Below are positions 49,636 to 57,952 of a stretch of 64,000 bases of DNA, in pieces. The notes below the pieces were generated by a model, which saw only the letters and a program-made list of their open reading frames with translations, was not told the DNA's origin and did no database searches. Both the position numbers and the translations under genes were made by a program. The first letter of the stretch is position 1. Each line of letters opens with the position of its first letter. Source of the stretch: Pseudanabaena sp. Salubria-1 (GTDB lineage Bacteria > Cyanobacteriota > Cyanobacteriia > Pseudanabaenales > Pseudanabaenaceae); assembly GCA_023336205.1 (NCBI GenBank), contig JALQCR010000008.1, positions 1 through 64,000 of the forward strand, read 5' to 3'.

Positions 49636-51109
49636 GGGTGTAATTAAAAGTGAAATGGGAGAAATAAAGTAGGTTAGAAAGTATGATGGATAACAGTTCT
49701 AATCCAAAGAAGTCATAAAATTGAGCCGTGAATATAAAAACAAAAACAGCATCGTCCAGTAAAAGCATAGAAGAAAGACTAAACGATTATCCTGAATTGA
49801 AAGCGAAAATCGAAGGATTATTATCCGTTGTAGAAAATGCAGAAGGTGATCTAATCAAAGCCGACGCAGCCGAGGAACGAGTGATAGAAGAAATCCGTCA
49901 GTTAGGACAAACAGCACTACAAACATGGGCAACGCGGCAAGAAATCAAGCAAAGCGAAGCATATATCGCCGCGAATCCATCTTCACACCGAGGTGGTAAA
50001 AAAAACTCTATTGGTACAGCCGATATGGACGCATCGAAGTACTAGAGCAAAGGTACATCGAATTTGGAAGAGAGTCCAAACAGGTAGTGAGACCATTTCA
50101 AAAAGCCGCCGAAGTACATTGCCGAGGATATTCACGCCCATTGCAGAGAGTGATTACCGACTTTGGGTCAGATGTAGCGTTTGGGAAAATCCCAAAAAAA
50201 ATGATGGAACATCATGGAATAAGCATCCCAATTAGTGCAGGACAGGAGATCACAGAAAGTCATGCCCAGCGTATATTAGAAACGCAGAGTTGGGAAACAG
50301 GATTCCCAGCAATCGAGGGTGTGGAGTTTTTAATAGCGGAGATGGATGGGACAATGATTCCGATTGTGGAAACAACGGCAAGCGAAACTGATGGCGAAGA
50401 AGTTGACCGTCGTAAGACGCGTAAAATTAGCTGGAAAGAAGCGCGTCTAACCTCGGCGCGTACCCCTGAGCAAGAGCAGCCTATTTTCGGAGCAACGATA
50501 GGCTCGACTGATGATGCAGGAGCAGCATTACTTGATTGTGCTATCCGTGCTGGATTGGGAGAAGAAACCTTTGTGCATGGGGTTGGCGACGGTGCGCCTT
50601 GGATTGCTAGCCAAATCGAGCAGCGTTTTGGTGTACTTAGTCGCTACTTACTAGATTTCTATCATGTATGTGAATATCTAGCCGATGCAAGTCGCGTTTG
50701 TTCCCCAGATGCTCCGAAAGCATGGATGGATGTGCAGAAGCAACAACTCAAATCCAATCATGCTTCGGCTGTCCTTGAAGCTCTTAAGCCGTTTCAAGAA
50801 CCTGAATCTGTTCCTGACAATCTGGCTGTGGTTAGATCCGCTTATCGCTATCTTTTCAATCGTCCTAATCGTCTAGACTATCAGGGCACGATTGACTCCA
50901 ATTTACCCATTGGCTCTGGTGAAATTGAGAGTGGTCACCGCTATGTTATTCAAAATCGTTTAAAGCTTGCTGGCTCTTGGTGGACGATTGAAAATGCTAA
51001 GGCTATGCTTGCTCTTAGGATCTGCCGTACTAATCAAGATTGGGATGCTTATTGGCTTAATCTTTCTTCCATTTCTTATTGAGCTGAACTTTCACTTTTA
51101 ATTGCACCC
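49636..51109 (+). mobile_element. ISKra4-family insertion sequence, copy 2, nested in IS1-family copy
   Basis: Same 1474-bp length and ends as the element at 39382-40855, opposite orientation. 9-base duplication AAAAAGATA at 49627-49635 and 51110-51118, checked against the uninterrupted IS1-family copy. Confidence 0.95.
49728..51082 (+). CDS. ISKra4-family transposase, copy 2, probably made by -1 frameshifting
   Basis: Same two-frame layout as copy 1. First frame GTG 49728 to stop at 50043; A8 slip site at 49998-50005; second frame runs to 51082. Protein differs from copy 1 only by His for Tyr in ESGHRYVIQ. Confidence 0.85.
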
Positions 51110-51828
51110 AAAAAGATAAGGTCTTTCTAACTAGTCTTGATACTCGTTGACGTAACGTACAGTTGAATCTCTCAATATAGTTGGTCTTTCCCGTTTCTTT
51201 CCCGACAGCCCTATGACGTTTGCTGGGCAGGACAACTGGATAAGACGAATAGAAGTCAGTATAAATAACCGCACATTGGCGATAGACGCTAGGCAACGAT
51301 TCCCATAACTTCTGAGCTGATTCACCAGTGCGATCGCCTATATAACAACCGACAATTTCACGAGTCTCGGCATCAATGGCAAGCCATACCCACTGTTTAT
51401 TGCCTTTGTCGTCCACAAAAGACCACAATTCATCCATCTGTATGGTCAAACGGCGTTTTGGTTTTGGTTCTACCTCCACCTGCTGAGGAACGTTTTCATA
51501 TTTATGATTGACGTAACTTTGCAACCATCTCTCTGACACCTTGAGGACTCTGGCAATTCCAGCTAGTGGGATTTTTTCTAGTAGTAGTTTCTCAAGAAGG
51601 TCATAAGTGTCTTGGGTACGCTCTGAAACTCTCTGCCACTGTGGATTTTCTACAAATTGACGACCACAGTCCCGACATTTATAATTTTGTTTTCCATGTC
51701 GTGTACTGCCGTTTTTTACAACGGATACGGACTGGCAGGATGGACAGGATGGCCTTGCTTCTGACATTACTTTACTTTGTATCAACTATCTGGATATTTT
51801 CCTACATCCTTTCCTTTTTAGGACTACC

Positions 51829-52410
51829 ATAAAATTTTATAGCTCTTTAACTGGTGAAATGGGTATTACTAGACCAAAACCAAAATTTACTGCTGACAAA
51901 GTTATTTTAAGTAATGATGACATTGATGATCTAAAGAAAGCATTTTCTGTAGTTAAAAATATTTCTGGCGATAATGTTTTAGAGCGTTCCTTTTCAAGAT
52001 TTTTGATTGGACTCGATGAACTTGTTTCTGAAGAACAAATTGTTGATTTTGTAATTGCTTGGGAATCATTGTTGCAAACCGTAGATGGTAAAAGCAATAA
52101 AGCCGAGCTAGCATATAGATTCTCTCTTAATGGCGCAGCTATATTGTGTGAAGTAGATAATAATCGTAAATTTACCGAAGCACAGACATTAATGAAGGAA
52201 GTTTATAACATTAGGTCTGCAATAGTACATGGTGGGGATTCTAGTTCTATTAGTAAAACTCTAAAAAAATTGGGTTTTGATAATCTTGTCAATCTCAATA
52301 ATGAGCTTGCAAAATTATATCGAAATGTAATTTTTTGGCTGTCGGGAATTGAGAGACAAGAACGTCCCTATCATAAAAGTTTTGGCTGGGAGTTATTGCT
52401 TAGAAAATAG
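51829..52410 (+). pseudogene. C-terminal HEPN-domain piece of the split gene
   Basis: Contains an open frame from ATG 51859 (183 aa, MGITRPKPKFTADKVILSND) that would make the HEPN domain alone if translated. The predicted R-x4-H site is in YNIRSAIVHGG. It is followed by the hairpin at 52471. Confidence 0.82.
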
Positions 52411-52470
52411 TCTAAAACACTCAGTATCAAGGCGTTGTGACGCTTGATTGGATTGAGCAATAAAATCAGG

Positions 52471-52490
52471 CAAGGGGCTTCAACCCCTTG
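52471..52490 (+). terminator. Short GC-rich hairpin after the HEPN gene
   Basis: CAAGGGG, short loop GCTTCA, then CCCCTTG and T-rich sequence. A repeat of this form is common in cyanobacterial gaps. Confidence 0.6.
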
Positions 52491-52537
52491 TTCTTTGGGA
52501 TATACTCTATAAATGCTGTATCGCATCGCCTAAACCT

Positions 52538-52996
52538 ATGACCCAGACTATTAAGCAAAAATCCACGCTATACGATCGCGATCTTAATTTGTGGTTAGAA
52601 GAGGCGATCGCGAAGTTAAAGGCTGGTGATTTTCAAAATCTAGATGTCGAAAACTTAATTGAGGAGTTAGAGGGCTTGGCAGGGAGAGATCGGCGCGAAT
52701 TAGAGTCACGTTTGACTAGATTAATTGAGCACATTCTCAAGCGTTGCTATGTGAGTTTACCCGAATGTTATCGAGGTTGGGAAATTACCATCGTTAATCA
52801 AAGGGCTGAATTAACTACATTATTAGAACAGTCTCCCAGTCTCAAAGGTCATTTCTCTCAGGTTTTTGACCGTGCTTTTGATACTGCCCTCAAACTGGTA
52901 AGGCTAGAATATCCTGACACTAATTTCCCTGCTGTATGGCAGTTTAGTCGAGATACTAAAAAGGTCTTAAACTTAAATTTTTGGACAAGTGCTTAG
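52538..52996 (+). CDS. DUF29 family protein, first of a tandem pair
   Basis: 152 aa. Starts MTQTIKQKSTLYDRDLNLWL and has the DUF29 core NLIEELEGLAGRDRRELESR. Helical; function unknown, abundant in cyanobacteria. The next gene is a paralogue with nearly identical first 60 residues; spacing six bases. Confidence 0.85.
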   Translation: MTQTIKQKSTLYDRDLNLWLEEAIAKLKAGDFQNLDVENLIEELEGLAGRDRRELESRLTRLIEHILKRCYVSLPECYRGWEITIVNQRAELTTLLEQSPSLKGHFSQVFDRAFDTALKLVRLEYPDTNFPAVWQFSRDTKKVLNLNFWTSA

Positions 52997-53002
52997 AAAC
53001 TT

Positions 53003-53473
53003 ATGACCCAAACTATCGAGCAAAAATCTACGCTGTATGATCGCGACCTTAATTTGTGGTTAGAAGAAGCGATCGCGAAGTTAAAAGCAGGTGATTTTCA
53101 AAATCTTGATGTTGCAAACTTAATTGAGGAGTTAGAGGGTTTGGCTGGCAGGGATAGACGCGAGTTAGAAAATAGACTAACCACTTTGCTAGAGCATTTA
53201 CTCAAGCGACTCTATGTCAAAAGTGAATATGACTATGCAGGGTGGGTGAGAACTATCAATAGAACAAGGATGGAAATCTACAAAATCCTGAGACAGTCAC
53301 CTAGCCTTAAAAACTATGCAAACAGTCCCGAATTGTTTCAAGATGCTTTTGATGATGCACTCAAGTTAATGCGATCAGACCCAGATTATAAGTCTGTCAA
53401 TTTTCCTAATACGTGGCTGTTTAGCCGAGATATTGACGATATACTCAATGTTGATTTCTGGGAAGAGATTTAG
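53003..53473 (+). CDS. DUF29 family protein, second of a tandem pair
   Basis: 156 aa, the first 60 residues almost the same as the gene before, then diverging (KRLYVKSEYDYAGWVRTINR). A tandem duplication or partial gene conversion of the 5' end is likely. A third truncated copy lies at 57833-57925. Confidence 0.85.
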   Translation: MTQTIEQKSTLYDRDLNLWLEEAIAKLKAGDFQNLDVANLIEELEGLAGRDRRELENRLTTLLEHLLKRLYVKSEYDYAGWVRTINRTRMEIYKILRQSPSLKNYANSPELFQDAFDDALKLMRSDPDYKSVNFPNTWLFSRDIDDILNVDFWEEI

Positions 53474-53516
53474 CTGTAAATCCGAAAAACTTTAATATTA
53501 GGATATTGGTATTCGT

Positions 53517-54350
53517 ATGGATAAACAGCAAAGAATTGCTCAAGCTATAAAAGATGTTGTGTCTAAAATGATGGATCGAGTAATGGATCGAGTTCTAATT
53601 ACTGATCCTTTTATCAAGGAAAATCATCGCTCAAACAAACCACTGTATGCAGCATTAGTACCTGATGAAATTTTTAAAGGTTCACATTTTGAGAGAAGAT
53701 TTGCAACTCCATTTGGTCTTGTATGGGAAAAGCTAGCTCAAGTTGTTGCCCTAGAAGCTTATGGCAATTGCCAAATGGGGCATACAATTAGTGGTACAGT
53801 TGGGCAAGAGAGTCTGAGAAGAATTCAAGAAGTATTAAATAAATTAGAACATAGCAAAGGAAAAAACAAAGTCAAACCTAATTGGAATGAAGAATTACAA
53901 TATATTCAGGAAGGTTCTGGTAACCAGATTCCAGTAAGCGTAGTTTGTGATATTTTTATCCAGAATGAAGAAAATGGAAAGCGGTATGCCTTTGAGCTTA
54001 AAGCTCCATTACCAAATAGTGATCAAACAAAAGTAAGCAAAGAGAAGCTATTTAAACTTCTGGCAATGGAACCCAAGTTAGTTGATTACGCATACTTTGC
54101 CTTGCCATACAACCCTTACAGTCAGAAAGAAAACTATAAATGGGACTTTCCTATGCGATGGTTCAATATGCACAAAGATGAATCTGTATTGATAGGCGAT
54201 GAATTTTGGGATCTGATTGGAGGGGAAGGTACTTACAACAATTTTATTCAGGAAGTCAATTCATTAGGAAAAGATTATAGAGAACGTATCTATCGTGAAT
54301 TCTTAGGAATAGAACCACCTCCAGATTTTGACGAATATTTGTTGAAGTAA
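53517..54350 (+). CDS. TdeIII-type type II restriction endonuclease
   Basis: 277 aa, a nuclease by pattern. PD-(D/E)XK-like core: Asp in SVVCDIFIQNEENG and ExK in YAFELKAPLPN. Start MDKQQRIAQAIKDVVSKMM and the block FGLVWEKLAQVVALEAYGN fit the TdeIII family. Members of that family are reported to cut GGNCC; the specificity here is inference. The partner methyltransferase lies 22 bases downstream on the same strand. AT-rich, without HIP1 octamers. Confidence 0.85.
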   Translation: MDKQQRIAQAIKDVVSKMMDRVMDRVLITDPFIKENHRSNKPLYAALVPDEIFKGSHFERRFATPFGLVWEKLAQVVALEAYGNCQMGHTISGTVGQESLRRIQEVLNKLEHSKGKNKVKPNWNEELQYIQEGSGNQIPVSVVCDIFIQNEENGKRYAFELKAPLPNSDQTKVSKEKLFKLLAMEPKLVDYAYFALPYNPYSQKENYKWDFPMRWFNMHKDESVLIGDEFWDLIGGEGTYNNFIQEVNSLGKDYRERIYREFLGIEPPPDFDEYLLK

Positions 54351-54372
54351 AAAATGTAAGAAGAGATATCAG

Positions 54373-55920
54373 ATGAATAATACTAGATTTACCTTTATTG
54401 ACCTTTTTTCTGGAATTGGCGGTTTTAAAATGGCTCTAAGTAATAATGGTGGTCATTGCCTTGGATTTAGTGAAATCAATAAAGATGCAATAAACACATA
54501 TTGTGACAACTTTCAAGTTGAATCGAGTTACAACTTAGGAGATATTACAAAAATAAAAGAACTGCCTAATCACGACTTGTTAACTGCTGGAGTTCCTTGT
54601 CAAAGTTGGTCTATTGCGGGTAAAAATTTAGGTTTTGATGATGACAGAGGACAGTTATGGAATGACACAATTTATCTGCTGCAACAATCTCAGCCCAAAG
54701 CCTTTATTTTTGAAAATGTGAAAGGCTTAGTCGATCCTCGCAATAAGAAAGCTCTATCGTATATTTTAGAAAGAATCCAGAAAGCGGGATATTATGCTGA
54801 TTACTTCGTAATTAATTCATTTGATTATGGTGTACCTCAAAATAGAATTCGCATATACATAATTGGCTTTAAAGAAGAAAAGTACTTTCAAAAATTTATC
54901 CTGCCTAGATCTATTGAAAAAAAACTGAAACTTGGAGACATATTAGGCATTGAAGTAAAAAGATCAATAGATAATAAGATTGTTCAAATGGACTTGTTTG
55001 GAAATATTATTGAACCTAAGACAATGAGTCTTTCAAATACTAATGGATTTAATGATTATTTTTTGTTTAATGATCTTAGAAATGGTCATACAACAATTCA
55101 TTCATGGGATATTATTGTCACCACTCAACGACAAAAAAATATTTGTTTGTTATTGCTTAAAAATAGACGTAAAAGTGCTTATGGCGAACTTGATGGTAAT
55201 CCTTTGTCATTAGAACAATTTCAAGGTCTAGACTCATCTATTAATCAAGATGAAATTAATCAACTAATTCAATTAGAAATCTTAAAGTCTGAAGAGTATA
55301 GCTTTATTATAAAAGACTATAATATTAGTAACCTAACAAGAGAAGAAGCAATATTACTTTCATTTGCAAACGATCACAAAATTATTATTGACAATCTGAA
55401 TACTCAAAGAAAATTTAAGATCGAGAAGATATCCATTGAAAAAGCAATTGAGTCCCTTAAAGAAAAAGGTATTATTGAATGTCATGAGGTTCGTTATGAT
55501 TTTAAAAATACTAAAATAAGCACAGGATTATTTGGAGTGAATCGCATATTTTTACCAAGTTCTGACATTTTCCCAACTTTAGTTGCAAGTGACACAAATG
55601 ATTTCATAACTTTAAAGACTATAGAATCCTCAAATCATGAGGAATTTAAAAACAAATTTATCCAAGAAATTTATAAGCCTAAAGCATTTAGAAGGATTAC
55701 TAAAAGTGAAGCTTGTTTAATACAGGGATTTCCTAAAGATTTTAAGTTGCCAGAATCAAGAGCAAAATGGATGAAGTTAATCGGTAATAGCGTTTCTGTT
55801 CCTGTCATCGATAAGTTATGCAAAGCAATTATTGAGACTGGTGTATTTGAAAATAGGCAAACTATTAATAGTTTGGACGGTATCAATGATGAGAAATCAG
55901 TTGTTTGTCTTTGTGCGTAG
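54373..55920 (+). CDS. DNA cytosine-5 methyltransferase
   Basis: 515 aa, protects the host from the adjacent nuclease. Motif I FIDLFSGIGGFKMAL, motif IV GVPCQSWSIAG with the catalytic Cys, motif VI FENVKG, motif VIII QNRIRIYIIGF, and the C-terminal motifs IX-X (RRITKSEACLIQGFP, IGNSVSVPVI). The target-recognition region is unusually long, about 200 residues. Sits as part of the R-M pair; no IS here. Confidence 0.95.
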   Translation: MNNTRFTFIDLFSGIGGFKMALSNNGGHCLGFSEINKDAINTYCDNFQVESSYNLGDITKIKELPNHDLLTAGVPCQSWSIAGKNLGFDDDRGQLWNDTIYLLQQSQPKAFIFENVKGLVDPRNKKALSYILERIQKAGYYADYFVINSFDYGVPQNRIRIYIIGFKEEKYFQKFILPRSIEKKLKLGDILGIEVKRSIDNKIVQMDLFGNIIEPKTMSLSNTNGFNDYFLFNDLRNGHTTIHSWDIIVTTQRQKNICLLLLKNRRKSAYGELDGNPLSLEQFQGLDSSINQDEINQLIQLEILKSEEYSFIIKDYNISNLTREEAILLSFANDHKIIIDNLNTQRKFKIEKISIEKAIESLKEKGIIECHEVRYDFKNTKISTGLFGVNRIFLPSSDIFPTLVASDTNDFITLKTIESSNHEEFKNKFIQEIYKPKAFRRITKSEACLIQGFPKDFKLPESRAKWMKLIGNSVSVPVIDKLCKAIIETGVFENRQTINSLDGINDEKSVVCLCA

Positions 55921-55950
55921 CATCTTTTTTAAATTAGTGGACAAAAAACT

Positions 55951-56006
55951 ATGATTAAAACTCAAATTTTAGAAGCAATCAAACAAATGCCGAATAGCGA
56001 TCGCCT
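55951..56006 (+). pseudogene. 5' part of the antitoxin of MazF pair 2
   Basis: Codes for MIKTQILEAIKQMPNSDR. The gene is cut by the IS at 56007-57306. Rejoining with 57317-57491 gives 231 bases, 76 aa, in frame. Confidence 0.88.
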
Positions 56007-57306
56007 CTTAGTGGTGCAGAAAAATCTGAAAAGCGTTGCTAGGCATAGAATCTCATCATGAGACAAGAGGCAAAAAGGGGCAAGAGATGAGATACTCAAG
56101 TTCCTCAACAAAAGATCTTATACAAATGCCCCACCTATATCTTCAGCTACAAGAACAACTGCGTCAATGGCTCAAGCCAAAAGATAAGCGACATCTCCAA
56201 GGATTTGCGGAGGCAGTAGCCGCGATATTGCAATCAGGAAGGGCAAGTCTGAGTCATTGGTTGCCCTATTTGAGCCATCGAGAGTGCCAAGCCAGAAGTC
56301 AGATGGAAAGACTAAGCTACTTTGTGCATAATCCACATATCATCGCCGAGAGATTCTATAACCCATTGGTGAAGCACTTTCTCCAAGCATTTGCAGGAGA
56401 ATCGTTGGAACTAGCCTTAGACACAAGTATGCTGTGGGATAAATTCTGTCTTATAGAAGTATGCTTGATTTGGGGAGGGAGGTCGATTACTCTAGCTCAA
56501 GTAGTACTAGAGCATGGCAGCGCTACAGTTGGCTTTGAACATTATCGTCCCGTCTTAGAACAAGTACGCTCTCTATTGCCGCCACAAAGTACGGTGACCT
56601 TGCTTGCCGACCGAGGTTTTGAACATGGGGAATTAATCCGATGGTTACAGCAAAATCACTGGTCTTGGGCAATTCGCGCAAAGAGCGATCTGCTAGTGAC
56701 TCTGCCAACAGGTACAACCAAGCGTGTTGAACAACTGATACCTCCCGCAGAGCAAGCTTATCTAGTTCCCGATGTCACCGTACTCGGTGATGTTAATTGT
56801 CATTTAGCGACGGCTAACCTAGACATGGCTAACGGTTCATGGGCTGTCCTTAGCGATATTCCCCCTTCATTAAAGACTTTTGCTCTCTATGGCAAACGCT
56901 TTGGCGGTATTGAACCTCATTTTAAGGATTACAAGTCGGCGGCTTTTAATGTGGTTAGCTCGCATCTCCGTGATGCTCAATCTCTTACCTGTTTGTTTAT
57001 GCTCCTTGCCACGGCTAACCTGATTGCTGTAATTCTTGGCATAATGTTGGTGCGTTTGGGGCAAAGGGCGGCTATTGATTGGCACGATCATCGCGGCTTG
57101 AGTTTTCTGCAACTCGGTCTCCGTCAGCTTCACACCCTTCTTTACCAACAAAAACCTCTTCCTCTTTTGCAGATTTTCCCTAGAACTAATCCTCCCCCTG
57201 CCTGTGCTTCTATTGCCAAACGCGAAAAGTTAGATTTTCGTATCGAATTTGCTCGTATTACCATTGTCTCATCTTGAGACTCTCCTGAGTTTTCTGCACC
57301 ACTAAG
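56007..57306 (+). mobile_element. IS4-family insertion sequence in the antitoxin gene (1300 bp)
   Basis: Ends CTTAGTGGTGCAGAAAA and complement. The 10-base target duplication is GCGATCGCCT (55997-56006, 57307-57316), so it landed on a HIP1 octamer. A 10-base duplication suits IS4. Confidence 0.95.
56087..57277 (+). CDS. IS4-family transposase
   Basis: 396 aa from ATG 56087, which follows GGGGCAAG. Catalytic residues in LALDTSMLWD (Asp), LLADRGFEHGEL (Asp) and YGKRFGGIEPHFKDYKS (Glu), the IS4 Y-x2-R-x3-E-x6-K type signature. Intact. Confidence 0.92.
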   Translation: MRYSSSSTKDLIQMPHLYLQLQEQLRQWLKPKDKRHLQGFAEAVAAILQSGRASLSHWLPYLSHRECQARSQMERLSYFVHNPHIIAERFYNPLVKHFLQAFAGESLELALDTSMLWDKFCLIEVCLIWGGRSITLAQVVLEHGSATVGFEHYRPVLEQVRSLLPPQSTVTLLADRGFEHGELIRWLQQNHWSWAIRAKSDLLVTLPTGTTKRVEQLIPPAEQAYLVPDVTVLGDVNCHLATANLDMANGSWAVLSDIPPSLKTFALYGKRFGGIEPHFKDYKSAAFNVVSSHLRDAQSLTCLFMLLATANLIAVILGIMLVRLGQRAAIDWHDHRGLSFLQLGLRQLHTLLYQQKPLPLLQIFPRTNPPPACASIAKREKLDFRIEFARITIVSS

Positions 57307-57316
57307 GCGATCGCCT

Positions 57317-57491
57317 AGAGGTAATCGAATTTGCCTTAAAGATGCTACGGCAAGACATAGACAAACCAGAAAAACTTAGCCTAAGAGAGGCTGCCGCAAT
57401 CATGCGCCCCTTTTATGCTGAAAACAGCAACCTGACTGAATTTGTCGATGCCAATAACGAAGACTTCTATGAGTACCAAGACTATGCTTAG
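57317..57491 (+). pseudogene. 3' part of the antitoxin of MazF pair 2
   Basis: Codes for EVIEFALKMLRQDIDKPE to FYEYQDYA, after the IS. The last 23 bases overlap the toxin start. Confidence 0.85.
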
Positions 57492-57828
57492 AGGTCAAAT
57501 TTGGCTATATAGTGCCGATCCTAGCATCGGCGATGAGATTGGGGAAACTCGACCCTGCATAATTGTTAGTAGTGACGAAATAGGCGTTCTCCGATTAAAA
57601 GTCATTGTTCCGATTACAGGATGGAACCCAACATTTGCCCAAGTCCCTTGGATGGTGAAGCTTGAACCCACAACAAAAAATAGACTGAGCAAATTATCGA
57701 CCGCAGACACATTTCAAATTCGCTCTGTTTCCCAACAACGACTAATCAAGCAAGTAGGAACTTTAGATGATGAAACAATGCAAGAAATTAGCCAAGCCTT
57801 AGCCATTGTTTTGAAGATCGGTAACTAA
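57469..57828 (+). CDS. MazF/PemK-type toxin (pair 2)
   Basis: 119 aa from ATG 57469 (MSTKTMLRGQIWLYSADPSI), starting inside the antitoxin end; ATG 57484 is also possible. RGQIWLYS, ETRPCIIVSSD and KVIVPITGWN are typical of MazF. The frame is intact although the antitoxin is broken, so the toxin must be silent, mutated in activity, or countered by another antitoxin. Confidence 0.88.
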   Translation: MSTKTMLRGQIWLYSADPSIGDEIGETRPCIIVSSDEIGVLRLKVIVPITGWNPTFAQVPWMVKLEPTTKNRLSKLSTADTFQIRSVSQQRLIKQVGTLDDETMQEISQALAIVLKIGN

Positions 57829-57832
57829 AACC

Positions 57833-57925
57833 ATGACTCAGACTGAGCAAAAAATAACGCTATGCGATCGCGATCTTAATTTGTGGTTAGAGGAGGCGAT
57901 CGCAAGTATCTACGACAATTCTTAG
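57833..57925 (+). pseudogene. Truncated DUF29 remnant
   Basis: 30-codon frame MTQTEQKITLCDRDLNLWL and EEAIAS, then foreign sequence to a stop. Similarity to the DUF29 pair breaks exactly after GGCGATCGC, suggesting recombination at a HIP1 octamer. Confidence 0.75.
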
Positions 57926-57952
57926 AACCGTTGTTTTAAGATGATTGTGCAT

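Larger units (their letters stand above)
49539..51785 (-). pseudogene. IS1-family transposase broken by the nested IS
   Basis: The N-terminal 228 residues (51785 down to 51119) match the intact copy at 62016 except one Pro/His change. The final part (SKKLENHIGAIWNFIHHYN) lies at 49539-49635 on the far side of the nested IS. The frame now runs into IS sequence and ends in 14 foreign residues. Confidence 0.88.
49528..51828 (-). mobile_element. IS1-family insertion sequence in the HEPN gene, itself split (818 bp without the insert)
   Basis: Ends GGTAGTCCTAAAAAGGAAAG and its complement; 8-base target duplication ATAAAATT at 49520-49527 and 51829-51836. The element is cut by the nested ISKra4 copy at 49636-51109. 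An uninterrupted copy lies at 61973-62790. Confidence 0.93.
46532..52410 (+). pseudogene. HEPN (Apea-like) domain gene split by three IS, one with a nested fourth
   Basis: Pieces: 46532-46900, 48072-48294, 49388-49527 and 51837-52410. With the IS and one duplication copy each removed, and one extra T in the TTT at 46718-46720 deleted, they join to 1305 bases, one frame of 434 aa. The start is GTG 46532 with GAGG upstream. The C-terminal domain has DFVIAWESLLQ, SNKAELAYRFSLNGAAIL and YNIRSAIVHGG, which contains the R-x4-H motif of HEPN RNases. The N-terminal two thirds is an unassigned sensor-like region. Apea-like HEPN proteins include abortive-infection effectors; that function here is inference. 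Certainly inactive as a whole now. Confidence 0.88.

Noticed and set aside
51566..51832. 88-codon frame opposite the IS1-family transposase (also at 61966-62235)
   Set aside because: Occurs only as the antisense of the transposase zinc-ribbon region and duplicates with the IS.
52460..52500. Possible CRISPR-type repeat (GGGGCTTCAACCCC)
   Set aside because: Only one unit, no spacers; it is a simple hairpin after a gene. No CRISPR array was seen anywhere in the window.
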